From Flavihumibacter cheonanensis (GTDB lineage Bacteria > Bacteroidota > Bacteroidia > Chitinophagales > Chitinophagaceae): a DNA stretch of 64,000 bases. Shown here one piece after another: positions 27,365 through 36,060 of this stretch. Each line of letters starts with the position of its first letter. The stretch's first letter is position 1. The notes under the pieces were generated by a model that was not told the DNA's origin, did no database searches, and was given only the letters and a program-made list of their open reading frames with translations. The DNA is taken from assembly GCF_022352215.1 (NCBI RefSeq), contig NZ_JAKRWF010000001.1, positions 1,364,001 through 1,428,000 on the forward strand. The letters are read 5' to 3'. A program made the position numbers and the translations under genes.

Positions 27365-27377
27365 GGCCTCTTTTTTA
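27351..27377. terminator. Bidirectional terminator between convergent genes
   Basis: AAAGAGGCC, loop GGTAG and GGCCTC followed by TTTTTT form the hairpin on the + strand. The A-rich 5' flank gives CTTTTCTTTTT on the - strand, so it can stop transcription from both the small secreted protein and the transaldolase-like gene. It overlaps the stop codon of the former. Confidence 0.8.
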
Positions 27378-28028
27378 TTACATTTTCTTGGCATCTTCCA
27401 GGAATTTCGCCAGGCCGATATCCGTAAGCGGATGTTTCAGGAGTCCCAGGATGGAATCCAGCGGACAGGTACAAACATCAGCACCCAACTCAGCACATTT
27501 GATGATATGATTGGCGTTGCGGATAGAAGCTGCGAGGATTTCTGTTTTGAAGCCCTGGATACTGTAAATATTCGCAATCTGGCCGATCAGTTCAGTTCCT
27601 TCCCAACCGCTGTCGTCAATACGCCCGATAAAGGGAGATACATAGGTTGCACCAGCTTTTGCAGCGAGAATTGCCTGTCCGGCTGAAAACACCAGTGTAC
27701 AATTGGTTTTAATACCATTATCCGTAAACCACTTGATAGCTTTAATACCATCTTTGATCATAGGTACTTTCACCACAATGTTTGGATGGATGGCGGCCAG
27801 TTTCTTACCTTCTTCTACCATTGACGCATAGTCAGTGGACAACACTTCTGCGCTTATATCACCGTCAACCAGTTCACAGATGTCCTTATAGTGCTGGATT
27901 ATATTATCCTCTCCTTTAATACCTTCTTTGGCCATCAGGGAGGGATTGGTAGTTACCCCATCCAAAATTCCCAATTCATTGGCTTCTTTGATCTGGGCCA
28001 GGTTGGCCGTATCAATAAAAAATTTCAT
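27378..28028 (-). CDS. Fructose-6-phosphate aldolase / transaldolase-like protein
   Basis: The 216-residue TIM barrel is of the short transaldolase family (TalC/FSA). From ATG 28028 it begins [20 protein letters not shown], the family N-terminus. The Schiff-base lysine is K87 in VVKVPM. Other signatures are DGVTTNPSL and [18 protein letters not shown]. An in-frame extension upstream to 28157 translates only a purine/pyrimidine-biased repeat and is rejected. Whether it works as transaldolase or as aldolase cannot be told from length alone. Confidence 0.92.
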   Translation of the reverse strand: MKFFIDTANLAQIKEANELGILDGVTTNPSLMAKEGIKGEDNIIQHYKDICELVDGDISAEVLSTDYASMVEEGKKLAAIHPNIVVKVPMIKDGIKAIKWFTDNGIKTNCTLVFSAGQAILAAKAGATYVSPFIGRIDDSGWEGTELIGQIANIYSIQGFKTEILAASIRNANHIIKCAELGADVCTCPLDSILGLLKHPLTDIGLAKFLEDAKKM

Positions 28029-28062
28029 GTAGTCGATTTTGGTTTTACGCCAGCGAAGATAA

Positions 28063-28165
28063 GGAAGAATGGAAGAGGAAACAACGGAGACAGGAGACAA
28101 AGGAGGCATGGAAGATGGACAATGGAAGACGGATGAATAGAAAATGGAGGAAAGCAAGAAAGGGG
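28063..28165. repeat. Purine-rich simple-sequence tract
   Basis: The + strand here is almost entirely A and G, built of degenerate GGAAGA, GGAGAC and GGAAGATGG words. It lies upstream of the transaldolase-like gene and next to the SRP RNA, in the only region longer than 300 bases without a protein gene (28029-28338). Similar tracts occur at 4846, 31010 and in frame inside the fecR gene (58414-58480). Confidence 0.6.
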
Positions 28166-28189
28166 GTACGGGAGTTCAAGGCATAAAAA

Positions 28190-28288
28190 AATGGCAGGCT
28201 TATCATATCGCGCCGCTACGACCACCTACCCTTGCTGCCTTCCGGCCCTGGGGGAGTTCAGTAGGAGCTGGCCGTATGAGACCTGCCG
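28190..28288 (-). ncRNA. ffs: Bacterial signal recognition particle RNA (4.5S type)
   Basis: Read on the - strand, the region contains the SRP domain IV hallmark GGGCCGGAAGGCAGCAAGGG with its GGAA tetraloop and asymmetric loop. It is flanked by arms (CTACTGAACTCCC / GGTGGTCGTAG) and outer pairing GCAGG.../...CCTGC that closes a long hairpin, then a run of T. Size is about 95-100 nt. It binds Ffh and targets membrane proteins. A TACTTTTG -7 box lies directly upstream. Confidence 0.93.
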
Positions 28289-28291
28289 CTG

Positions 28292-28299
28292 CAAAAGTA
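28292..28299 (-). promoter_or_regulatory. -7 box of the SRP RNA gene
   Basis: TACTTTTG on the - strand matches TAnnTTTG and ends about 4 bases before the expected 5' end of the SRP RNA. A TTTA at the -33 distance is a weak match to TTTG. Confidence 0.55.
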
Positions 28300-28338
28300 T
28301 AGATTACAAAGTAAACTGTAAAATATAATTAGCGATTG

Positions 28339-29622
28339 TTATTGATTTCGGCCGCCTAGTGAGTTAATGCGACCAATGGCAACCAGTTCATCCGATCGGC
28401 CACCCAGGCTTCTGTAGTAAACCAGCACGGTATAACTGTTTTCGGTTTCCCAGAAATTACCTTCTGTTTTATCTGTAACAAATACATCCCGCCCACCGGT
28501 TGTTTCTTTTAGCGCATAACCATAATCGTAGTACCCCTGCTTCAACCAGATGGAAGTTTCATATACCCCTCTCTCCTTGTTGTATGTCATTTTCGACTGC
28601 GGATCCTTTCCATAATTTGTCAGCTCACCAAACAAATACAAGTCCTGCCGGAAGGGCATTCCCGCAGGCGGGCGAAAACTAAACTGTACAGACGCATAAT
28701 CTCCCTGCCAGTAAGGATTCATCCCATCCAGGGTTTCATTAAAGAACATACCGTTCCCATCCCGGTAGTACACTACCCGTAAGCCCGAGCGGTCAATATC
28801 TGGTTTTACAAACACGGTTGTACCGGTCTTTTCATACACGGCACTGTCTACCCGCTCAGACTGCAACCGAAAACTCCGCAAATCAAGCCATCTCCACTCC
28901 TTTCCTCCAGGAAAAACAGCATCCTGTTCCGTATTGTATTCCAACTGGCTTTGGCGGATAAATGTGGGTTTTAAATCCCTTTTTGCATTGTCCCACCGGT
29001 TGTTCTGTAACAGCACTACCTGTACCTGCTGCATGGGATTCACAAGGTTGAGCTGCCGCATATTCACTGTAAACACCAACTTCTGGTGAGTAGTGAATAC
29101 CTGGTTATTAAAGGGTTGTTGTACCTGCAAACCAACAGCAGCCTTCTCCTCCACTACCAGCACCCGTCGGGTAAAGGCAAGCTGGGAAGGATCGCCATTC
29201 AGAAAAACCTTTAGCAGATAATTTCCTGAACGTGAAGGTGCTGAATTTCGGTCGGGGAGCTGTGCCTGGTAATGGGTATAACGGGTAAGCGCAACCGAAG
29301 AACTCCTGTAAGTGGTAATTCGTTGCTGCGAAAATCCTTTAATATAATCCATACTGTTCAGGTTCACCGGAGTCCAGTCTGCATTACAAAGCTGCCAGGC
29401 ATAGGAAAATCCTTTGGTCCCTCCTTCCCTGTCATCAAAATGAAGTTCCAACTGATCAGCCGAGCCTAAACGGATAACCGGATATCCTAATGGATTACCT
29501 ACCGGAAATAATTTCACCTGTTGAATATTCGTCTGATAAACCTGATCTGGTTCTATTTGCTGAGCCAGGGCCGCACAACCAATACAGGCAAACACCCAGC
29601 TAAATAACAGTTTTCTATACAT
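28339..29622 (-). CDS. DUF5103 domain-containing exported protein
   Basis: From ATG 29622 the protein is 427 residues and begins MYRKLLFSWVFACIGCAALAQ, a clear signal peptide. A non-ATG start 12 codons upstream is rejected. The body matches the DUF5103 family, with PVIRLGSADQLELHFDD, SYAWQLCNADWTPVNLNSMDYIKGF and a C-terminal CBM48-like beta domain (MTYNKERGVYETSIWLKQGYYDYGYA). The family is nearly confined to Bacteroidota and has been linked to type IX secretion, but a biochemical role is not known. It is divergent from an ABC permease gene. Confidence 0.85.
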   Translation of the reverse strand: MYRKLLFSWVFACIGCAALAQQIEPDQVYQTNIQQVKLFPVGNPLGYPVIRLGSADQLELHFDDREGGTKGFSYAWQLCNADWTPVNLNSMDYIKGFSQQRITTYRSSSVALTRYTHYQAQLPDRNSAPSRSGNYLLKVFLNGDPSQLAFTRRVLVVEEKAAVGLQVQQPFNNQVFTTHQKLVFTVNMRQLNLVNPMQQVQVVLLQNNRWDNAKRDLKPTFIRQSQLEYNTEQDAVFPGGKEWRWLDLRSFRLQSERVDSAVYEKTGTTVFVKPDIDRSGLRVVYYRDGNGMFFNETLDGMNPYWQGDYASVQFSFRPPAGMPFRQDLYLFGELTNYGKDPQSKMTYNKERGVYETSIWLKQGYYDYGYALKETTGGRDVFVTDKTEGNFWETENSYTVLVYYRSLGGRSDELVAIGRINSLGGRNQ

Positions 29623-29696
29623 GAAATTTTTTCTTGGTGATTGTTTCACAGGGAGCAATCTACAAAACGCATCCGGTTAAAAATAGTTTTCTCACC

Positions 29697-29704
29697 TATA
29701 TTTG
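29697..29704 (+). promoter_or_regulatory. -7 box upstream of the ABC permease gene
   Basis: TATATTTG is a perfect TAnnTTTG match. The predicted start of transcription (about 29708) lies downstream of the more distal in-frame TTG at 29634 and supports the TTG at 29724 as the start codon. No good TTTG is seen at the -33 distance. Confidence 0.45.
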
Positions 29705-29723
29705 GCGACTAAAACCATGCCGA

Positions 29724-30956
29724 TTGAATATCGCCGGATTTATTGCACGCAAAGTTGCTTTCAACAATAACCAATCTTTTTCCCGGTTTATCATCCGGCT
29801 GGCGATTGCTGCAACCACGATCAGTGTTGCAGCCATGATTCTGGCACTTGCATTTACCAATGGCTTTCAGTCGGCCATCAGTCAGAAGATTTTCAATTTC
29901 TGGGGACATATCCGTGTTCAACATTATGAACCTACCAAATCTGTGATTTCTGAGGAATACCCGATCGACCGGAATGATACGGTAGAACAGCTTCCAAAAA
30001 CACTTGCAGGGATTCGTGGCATCCAGGCCTACGCCACCAAAAATGCCATTTTAAAAACTGCGGAAAGCCTCGAAGGGGTACTGTTTAAAGGAATTGATCA
30101 GTTGTATGATTCGGTGCGTTTACAAAGTTTTCTGAAAGAGGGACGTTGGATGCAATTCCCTGATTCCGGTTACAGTAATGAAATCGTATTAAGTGCTTAT
30201 ACAGCCGGACAGCTCAAACTGAAAACCAACGACCAGGTGCTGATCTATTTTATCCAGAGCGATGGGAGTCCGCCCAGGGCACGCAAACTAACGGTTTCGG
30301 GCATCTACAAAACCGGAATTGAAGAGTACGACAAACTAATTGCAATGGGAGACCTCCGGCTCATACAGCGACTTAATAACTGGTTGCCGAACCAGGTGGG
30401 TGGATATGAAGTGTTTCTCGAAAAGCAGGAAGACATGGACCTGATGAATGAAGCGATCTTCAGCCGATTACCCATGTTATGGAATAGCAAGACAATCTTT
30501 GAAATCTACCCCAATATCTTTGACTGGCTCTCCCTGCAAGATCAGACCATCGGCATCACCCTGATCATTATGATCATCGTAGCCGTTTTGAATCTGATCA
30601 CCTGTCTGATCATTTTGGTATTGGAACGCACGCGGATGGTAGGAATTCTCAAGGCCCTGGGGGCCAGTGATCGCACTATCCAGCATATATTCCTGTATAA
30701 TGGTGCCATTATCACTCTGATGGGTATTGGGTTTGGCAACCTGCTTGGTTTCATACTTTTATGGCTGCAGAATAAATTCAAGTTCATCCGCCTGCCGGAA
30801 GACATGTATTATATTGATAAAGCGGAAATCCTGGTTATCCCCTGGCAAATAGTAGCGGTAAACCTGGGAACTTTTTTCATCTGCATCGCAGTCCTGACCA
30901 TCCCCAGCCTGATTGTCAGAAAAATTCAGCCGGTGAAAGCGATACAATGGAAGTGA
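29724..30956 (+). CDS. FtsX/LolC-type ABC transporter permease
   Basis: This is a MacB/LolC-like inner-membrane subunit of about 410 residues. It has one N-terminal membrane helix (RLAIAATTISVAAMILALAF), a large periplasmic domain with GIDQLYDSVRLQSFL, and three C-terminal helices (IGITLIIMIIVAVLNLITCLIILV; IITLMGIGFGNLLGFILLW; IVAVNLGTFFICIAVLTIP) with the FtsX coupling segment RMVGILKALGASDRTIQHIF. Such permeases move lipoproteins or other envelope cargo with an ATPase that is not encoded next to it. I chose TTG 29724, so the protein starts NIAGFIARKVAF like its relatives. A TTG at 29634 is the alternative. Confidence 0.85.
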   Translation: MNIAGFIARKVAFNNNQSFSRFIIRLAIAATTISVAAMILALAFTNGFQSAISQKIFNFWGHIRVQHYEPTKSVISEEYPIDRNDTVEQLPKTLAGIRGIQAYATKNAILKTAESLEGVLFKGIDQLYDSVRLQSFLKEGRWMQFPDSGYSNEIVLSAYTAGQLKLKTNDQVLIYFIQSDGSPPRARKLTVSGIYKTGIEEYDKLIAMGDLRLIQRLNNWLPNQVGGYEVFLEKQEDMDLMNEAIFSRLPMLWNSKTIFEIYPNIFDWLSLQDQTIGITLIIMIIVAVLNLITCLIILVLERTRMVGILKALGASDRTIQHIFLYNGAIITLMGIGFGNLLGFILLWLQNKFKFIRLPEDMYYIDKAEILVIPWQIVAVNLGTFFICIAVLTIPSLIVRKIQPVKAIQWK

Positions 30957-31100
30957 AAGGTGAAAGGTGAAAAGTGAAAGAAAAGTGAGACGTCAGACGT
31001 AAGACGTGAGAAAGCATGGAAGAGGAGACAAAGGATGCGGGAGGATGGGCATCTTCCATTCCCGCGTCTCCTTTGTTTCCCTTCTCCTTTGTTTCCTCTT
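30957..31100. repeat. Mixed simple-sequence tract downstream of the permease gene
   Basis: The first part repeats GGTGAAAGGTGAAAAGTGAAAG and then GTGAGACGTCAGACGTAAGACG. The second part pairs a purine arm (GGAAGAGGAGACAAAGGATG) with a pyrimidine arm (CGTCTCCTTTGTTTCC) in an imperfect hairpin. Both word types recur elsewhere in the window. It separates the permease gene from the convergent RNA methyltransferase gene and may terminate both. Confidence 0.6.
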
Positions 31101-31103
31101 CCA

Positions 31104-31838
31104 TTACTCCATTATCCCTGCCAATAAAATCCCTGTCGCTACAGCAGCATTGAGCGATTCGGCGGCGCCTTTCCGGGGGATGGTTACGAAATGACGTAAT
31201 ACCTCCCGTAGTTCAGGACGAATTCCTTTGGATTCATTTCCGATTACCAATGCGGCAGGCTGATGGATTTTGAGCTCCTTTAAGGGGGTGCCATCCAGCG
31301 TAGCTGCAATAAAATCACGGTGTGCATGTGCTTTCACATAGGCAACCAGGTCTGTGTAAATGATTTCAACCCTGCCAATGCTGGCCATGGTACTCTGTAC
31401 TACTTTAGGATTAAAAGCATCGGCAGCGTCCTCACTGCAAATGATCTGCTGAATTCCAAACCAATCGGCAATCCGGATGATAGTACCCATGTTTCCGGGA
31501 TCCTGGATCCCATCCAGTAACAACTGCCAGCCACCGGGTTCAATGGTGAGATCCGGTTTTTCAAAAACTGCTAACACCTGGTTGGGTGTCTTCAGGAAGG
31601 AGATTTTTTCGAGTTCTGCTTCGGTGATCATCACTGCCCAACTGGCCGATTGCCATTCCGGATGAAGCTGCCACCAGCTTTCCAATCCATATACCTGCCT
31701 GGGCCGCATATGAGACAGTTCAAGCAGTTCTGCAACGGTTTTAGTTCCTTCCGATACAAATACGCCCTCCTCATCTCTGAATTTTTTATGGCTCAAACTT
31801 TGGATATATTTGGCCTGATTTTTCGTCATCATTTGCAT
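31104..31838 (-). CDS. TrmH/SpoU-family RNA 2'-O-methyltransferase
   Basis: The 244-residue protein has an N-terminal L30e-like substrate domain (about 1-90, MTKNQAKYIQSLSHKKFRDEEGVFVSEG). The C-terminal SPOUT knot carries the three family motifs: DGIQDPGNMGTIIRIADWFG, LVIGNESKGI and IPRKGAAESLNAAVATGILL. It most resembles rRNA or tRNA ribose methyltransferases such as RlmB or TrmH relatives; the exact target nucleotide is unknown. A Met at residue 4 may be the true start. It is divergent from tamL, with only 16 bases between start codons. Confidence 0.9.
   Translation of the reverse strand: MQMMTKNQAKYIQSLSHKKFRDEEGVFVSEGTKTVAELLELSHMRPRQVYGLESWWQLHPEWQSASWAVMITEAELEKISFLKTPNQVLAVFEKPDLTIEPGGWQLLLDGIQDPGNMGTIIRIADWFGIQQIICSEDAADAFNPKVVQSTMASIGRVEIIYTDLVAYVKAHAHRDFIAATLDGTPLKELKIHQPAALVIGNESKGIRPELREVLRHFVTIPRKGAAESLNAAVATGILLAGIME
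31805..31812 (+). promoter_or_regulatory. -7 box for the TamL gene, inside the divergent methyltransferase gene
   Basis: TATATTTG matches TAnnTTTG on the + strand, about 42 bases before the tamL ATG. It overlaps the first codons of the divergent RNA methyltransferase gene, since the two starts are only 16 bases apart. Confidence 0.45.
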
Positions 31839-31854
31839 TATTTTTCAATCAACT

Positions 31855-34182
31855 ATGCCTTTTACCAAGAACAACTACATCCGTACAAGCTGGCTCCGGG
31901 TGTATGGGTACGCTTTGTTGTTCCTGGTTACGGGATGCAAGGTCATAAAAAATTACCCCAGTCCCCAACCCTTTGTTTATAAAACTACGATCAAACTGGA
32001 TGCAAAACTTCCTTCCACTGATAGGGCAAATCTTATTAGTAAAATTGAAAACCAGTTATCCGACAGCCTGCAGGTCCGTTATAGCAAAAAGGGCTTTTTG
32101 AAAAAACAACTCGACCGGCCAGCTGTATTTGACACTTCCTATGCGGTTGAATCTGTCCGTTATATTAATGACCTTCTGCGCGCCTATGGATATATGTATG
32201 GAAAAATCAGCTGGGACAGTTCAATTACCAAGGTCGAAGATCAAAAAAGAGTGACTACTACTTTTCGGGTTAATCCGGGGAAAGTATTACGTCTCGATTC
32301 CATCGGTTTTGATTTTCGGGACAGCACGCTGCAAACCCTGGTGCAGAACTCCAGGAAAGAAAGCACACTGAAAAAAGGAGATCCCTACTCCAATGAAAAA
32401 ATATCGGCTGAAATTGACCGGATGTTAAATGTCTTCCGCGATAATGGGTACCTGAAAATAACCAGGCAGGATGTGTATGCGGAAGTGGACACTATTGTAG
32501 CCGCGTTGATTGACCCGGGACTGGACCCTTTCGAACAGATCCGCTTATTGGAAGAAGTGCAGAAGCGAAGAGAGAACCCGCAAATTGATATAATATTTAA
32601 ACAGCGGGGTACAGAAAACCCGGAACATCTTCAGCAATACCGGTTTCGATACATTCGGTTTTATCCGGATCTGTCAATTGTAGCTGACAGTTCTATCTCC
32701 ACCAATAAAGACACGGTTAGCCGCAGGAATATTAGTGTAATCCGCTCACGCGACATGACCAAGCCTTCTTTTCTTTTCCGTAACAACCAGATGATCCCAG
32801 GTAACCTGTACCGCCAAAAAGATGTGTACCGAACCAATAATGTCTTTCAGCAGATGAGTGCCTGGCAGCAGGTCGGTATCGACTTATTTCCGGTTGACAG
32901 CCTGGGCGTGGTAGATGCAGATGTTAATATGTACCTCGCTAAAAAACAGAATATTTCAGTGGATGTGGAAGCCAGCCGAAACGCAACAGATCTTATCACT
33001 ACCACCAACCTTTTCGGTTTGGCGCTCAATTTTGGATTGCAGGACCGTAACCTGAGTAAACAATCTGTATTGGCAAGCACCAATTTTCGTTTTGGTATTG
33101 AACTGGGTAACCAGGGCAGAATTATTCAAACTTTTCAAACCAGCATAACACAAAGTTTTACCATACCAAAATTCGTAACACCCTTCAAAATTCCGAGGGA
33201 ACGCCGGCTGCAGAGTTCCCGCACCTTACTTTCTGCCAGTGGTTCTATCACCAACCTGCGTGATTTCTTACGGGTACAATCTATTAATACGGCAATCGGC
33301 TATGAATGGACGAATGCGAAGAATCGAAACTGGTATTACAGTCCGCTGAATGTAGAATATGTTCGTTTGTACAAAACCGATAGTTTTTATAAACAGGCAG
33401 CGATCATTCCCAATCTGGAAAACTTCTATAATGATGGCCTTATCATATCACAATACCTAATTCTGCGCAATGCCTGGGCCAGAAACAAAAAAGTGTATAA
33501 CCTGAAAATTCAACTGGAAGAAAGTGGCGGTATATTTGGAAACTTTAAACAGTTTGATCTGAAAGCCCGCCTGTTCCGGTTTGCCAAAGCCGATATTGAC
33601 TTCAGACATTATATCAATAAGAGAAACACCTCCTGGGCTTTTCGATTTTTTGTGGGTTTGGGTATCCCTTATGGCAAACAATATGACTCCCTGGGTAATA
33701 TCATTACGGAACCTAATCTCCCTTTCTTCAAATCTTATTTTGCCGGCGGCCCCAGCAGTATGAGAGCCTGGCAGGTAAGACAATTAGGACCCGGTTCGTC
33801 AAAGTTCTTCCAGGGTACCAATACCTTTCGGTTTGCCGACTTTCAACTGGAATCCAATATTGAATACAGGTTTCCTTTGGGCACCCTCTTTGGTATTAAC
33901 CTGAAAAGTGCCTTTTTTGCCGACATTGGTAATATTTGGTATCGGAACAACCAGGGTAATCCTGCATTAGACGATGGTGTTTTCAGATTTAAAAATTTAT
34001 ATAGGGATATCGCCGTTGCTGGTGGCACCAGCCTTCGACTCGATTTTAATTATTTCATGATTCGGTTCGACTGGGCTTACAAACTAAAAGATCCGCTGTT
34101 TGCTGAACAGCAGAATGGCTGGTTTCAAAATATAAACCTGTTGAAAGGCCAATTTCAGCTAGGTATCAACGCTCCTTTCTAA
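31855..34182 (+). CDS. tamL: TamL-type Omp85 outer-membrane lipoprotein
   Basis: The 775-residue protein has an N-terminal lipobox (LVTGC, Cys about residue 28) instead of a normal signal peptidase I site. POTRA-like repeats follow to about residue 320, then an Omp85 surface-antigen barrel with YFAGGPSSMRAWQVRQLGPGS around residue 635 (the loop-6 region) and a C-terminal IRFDWAYKLKDPLF...APF. Lipidated TamA relatives in Bacteroidota have been called TamL and are thought to assist outer-membrane assembly. No tamB is adjacent. The end overlaps truB convergently by 24 bases. Confidence 0.85.
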   Translation: MPFTKNNYIRTSWLRVYGYALLFLVTGCKVIKNYPSPQPFVYKTTIKLDAKLPSTDRANLISKIENQLSDSLQVRYSKKGFLKKQLDRPAVFDTSYAVESVRYINDLLRAYGYMYGKISWDSSITKVEDQKRVTTTFRVNPGKVLRLDSIGFDFRDSTLQTLVQNSRKESTLKKGDPYSNEKISAEIDRMLNVFRDNGYLKITRQDVYAEVDTIVAALIDPGLDPFEQIRLLEEVQKRRENPQIDIIFKQRGTENPEHLQQYRFRYIRFYPDLSIVADSSISTNKDTVSRRNISVIRSRDMTKPSFLFRNNQMIPGNLYRQKDVYRTNNVFQQMSAWQQVGIDLFPVDSLGVVDADVNMYLAKKQNISVDVEASRNATDLITTTNLFGLALNFGLQDRNLSKQSVLASTNFRFGIELGNQGRIIQTFQTSITQSFTIPKFVTPFKIPRERRLQSSRTLLSASGSITNLRDFLRVQSINTAIGYEWTNAKNRNWYYSPLNVEYVRLYKTDSFYKQAAIIPNLENFYNDGLIISQYLILRNAWARNKKVYNLKIQLEESGGIFGNFKQFDLKARLFRFAKADIDFRHYINKRNTSWAFRFFVGLGIPYGKQYDSLGNIITEPNLPFFKSYFAGGPSSMRAWQVRQLGPGSSKFFQGTNTFRFADFQLESNIEYRFPLGTLFGINLKSAFFADIGNIWYRNNQGNPALDDGVFRFKNLYRDIAVAGGTSLRLDFNYFMIRFDWAYKLKDPLFAEQQNGWFQNINLLKGQFQLGINAPF

Positions 34183-34947
34183 CTGGTCACGGATAAATAC
34201 TGCAGCCTGTTCCATATTCAGGGCATCCTCCACATTAAAATTTCCAATTCTGGTTCTGCGAAGACTGGTAAGATAAGCACCACAACCCAGTGTCTGCCCC
34301 AGGTCATTGGCCAAACTGCGTATATAGGTACCCGTTGTACAGACAACTTTAAAATGAACGAGTCCCGCTTCCAGTTTGGTACAACTGAATTCAAGAATAG
34401 TTAAAGGTCGGGGTTCGAGTTTTACCTCTTTTCCCTTACGGGCCAGTTCATACACCCGTTTGCCATTGATCTTGATAGCAGAGTGTATGGGAGGAACCTG
34501 CATGATGGGGCCACGAAAAGCCTCCATGGCGGCATCCACCTCCTTCCAATCAATTTTATTTCCATCTTCTCTGTACACACCGCCTTCTTTTATAGAAAAA
34601 CCCGCTGTTGGCACCGGCTCGGATTCAAGGTCATAAGTTGGCGTAGAAGCTCCCAACTGAAGGGTGCCGGTATACTCCTTTTCCTGCGCCATGTATTCAT
34701 TGATCTTCTTGGTAAACTTTCCGGTACAGACAATTAGTAATCCGGTAGCCAGCGGATCAAGGGTACCCGCATGGCCCACTTTTTTTGTTCGGACCTGGTT
34801 CCTGAGTTTCCTTACCACGTCAAATGAGGTCCAGTCGAGTGGTTTGTCAATCAATAACACAGTACCGGCAGCAAAGGGGTTTTCAGTTGTTATATCTTGT
34901 GTGTTTGTCAATTTTTTTTGCAAAGGTAAGTCCGCACCTCTTAGCAT
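34159..34947 (-). CDS. truB: tRNA pseudouridine-55 synthase
   Basis: TruB converts U55 of tRNA to pseudouridine. The conserved GTVLLIDKPLDWTSFDVVRKLR and the catalytic-Asp motif GHAGTLDPLATGLL are present, as are HSAIKINGKRVYELARKG and TGTYIRSLANDLGQ. The 262-residue form from ATG 34947 has a non-conserved N-terminus containing a TACCTTTG box, so a TTG at 34911 (LTNTQDITTENP) may be the real start. It overlaps the tamL stop on the other strand by 24 bases and follows the M48 protease gene by 3 bases. Confidence 0.94.
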   Translation of the reverse strand: MLRGADLPLQKKLTNTQDITTENPFAAGTVLLIDKPLDWTSFDVVRKLRNQVRTKKVGHAGTLDPLATGLLIVCTGKFTKKINEYMAQEKEYTGTLQLGASTPTYDLESEPVPTAGFSIKEGGVYREDGNKIDWKEVDAAMEAFRGPIMQVPPIHSAIKINGKRVYELARKGKEVKLEPRPLTILEFSCTKLEAGLVHFKVVCTTGTYIRSLANDLGQTLGCGAYLTSLRRTRIGNFNVEDALNMEQAAVFIRDQLERSVDT

Positions 34948-34950
34948 GTA

Positions 34951-36048
34951 TCACCATTCATTCTTTCCCGATCCGGAAATGCTGTTCCTAAGTTGTTTCC
35001 AGGATTCCTCAATGGACGCGGGTGTTTCAAAGGTTTGAGGAAATTGCCGGATATATTGTTCAGCAGTCGCTTTTCGATCGGCAGTCAAGGGATGCGTGCT
35101 TAAAAAACCTGGCAGTGTTGTGCCCGATTCCGCTTTTTTCAGTCGATCCATAAGGCCAATCATGCCCCTTGGATCCACCCGATTGCCTCTCATCAGGTCC
35201 ATTGCGCTTGCATCTGCTTCTTCTTCCAGCGAACGTGAATAGGAAAGGGAACGCAACTGATCAGCCTGACCAACCACTGCTGAGCCGATTGATCCCAGGT
35301 CACCAAAGACCATGGACAAGAGAACCGAGCCGGATAACTGGCGAAGAATGGATCGGAGACTGTGTCGTTCATTAACATGGCTGGCTTCATGTCCAAGTAA
35401 GGCTACCAGTTCTTCAGGCTTCTCCATTTCTTCCAGAATACCTTTATAAACAACGATACGCCCTCCCGGAATGGCAAATGCGTTGATTTCCTTTTCATCC
35501 ACTACTGTAAAATTCAGTTTATACTGTTCACTCAGTTTGAGTTCATGAGCAAACAGGGTTAGTTTTTCAGTTGCTGCGGAATCAATTTTTAATACTTCAG
35601 CCATGGATGCATAGATCATCTCTCCTAACTCCCTTTCCTTTTCCGTCGAAACCAATTGCAGACCTATGCCTGTTATGAGGGAAATAAGCAGAAAATAAAT
35701 ACCAAGTAAGCCACCAGCAATTACGAGCAGCAAGACCGGCCATTTCCAATGTTTTTTTGCTTTTGTTGAAAATGTCTTGGCACCCGAAACTTTCTTGTTT
35801 AGTTCCGGCCAAAGCAGGTGGTTAACAGAAACAGTCAATCTTTCAAAACCATCAGGCAACAATTGAAGCAAGGCCACTCCGTTACTGGTTTCAACCAGAC
35901 GAATACCGTCAATTGCAAATGCTCCAATAAAAGATTCGTCTGCAGCATCATATAATTGAATGGCCTGATCAAATATTAATATACGAACCTTTCTGGCAGG
36001 CTCCTGTTGCCTTGCCTGGTACCAAACCTCATGTTGCTTATCGAGCAT
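34951..36048 (-). CDS. Membrane-anchored M48-family zinc metalloprotease
   Basis: The 365-residue protein has a PH-like beta domain at about 20-80 and one membrane helix at about 103-128 (WPVLLLVIAGGLLGIYFLLISLI). The M48 peptidase domain follows, with zinc motif LLGHEASHVNERHS (H220, E221, H224) and the third ligand probably in SLEEEADASAMDLM near residue 272. M48 proteases such as HtpX and BepA take part in envelope protein quality control. Downstream truB starts three bases later. A TAATTTTG box ends 4 bases before the ATG. Confidence 0.9.
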   Translation of the reverse strand: MLDKQHEVWYQARQQEPARKVRILIFDQAIQLYDAADESFIGAFAIDGIRLVETSNGVALLQLLPDGFERLTVSVNHLLWPELNKKVSGAKTFSTKAKKHWKWPVLLLVIAGGLLGIYFLLISLITGIGLQLVSTEKERELGEMIYASMAEVLKIDSAATEKLTLFAHELKLSEQYKLNFTVVDEKEINAFAIPGGRIVVYKGILEEMEKPEELVALLGHEASHVNERHSLRSILRQLSGSVLLSMVFGDLGSIGSAVVGQADQLRSLSYSRSLEEEADASAMDLMRGNRVDPRGMIGLMDRLKKAESGTTLPGFLSTHPLTADRKATAEQYIRQFPQTFETPASIEESWKQLRNSISGSGKNEW

Positions 36049-36052
36049 GCTG

Positions 36053-36060
36053 CAAAATTA
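36053..36060 (-). promoter_or_regulatory. -7 box directly upstream of the M48 protease gene
   Basis: TAATTTTG on the - strand fits TAnnTTTG and ends 4 bases before the ATG at 36048, the same spacing as at sua5. If active it would give a leaderless mRNA starting inside an otherwise continuous gene string. Confidence 0.4.

Noticed and set aside
28029-28157. N-terminal extension of the transaldolase-like protein
   Set aside because: It translates a simple-sequence repeat into a Ser/Pro-rich string with no homology, and the family N-terminus begins at 28028.
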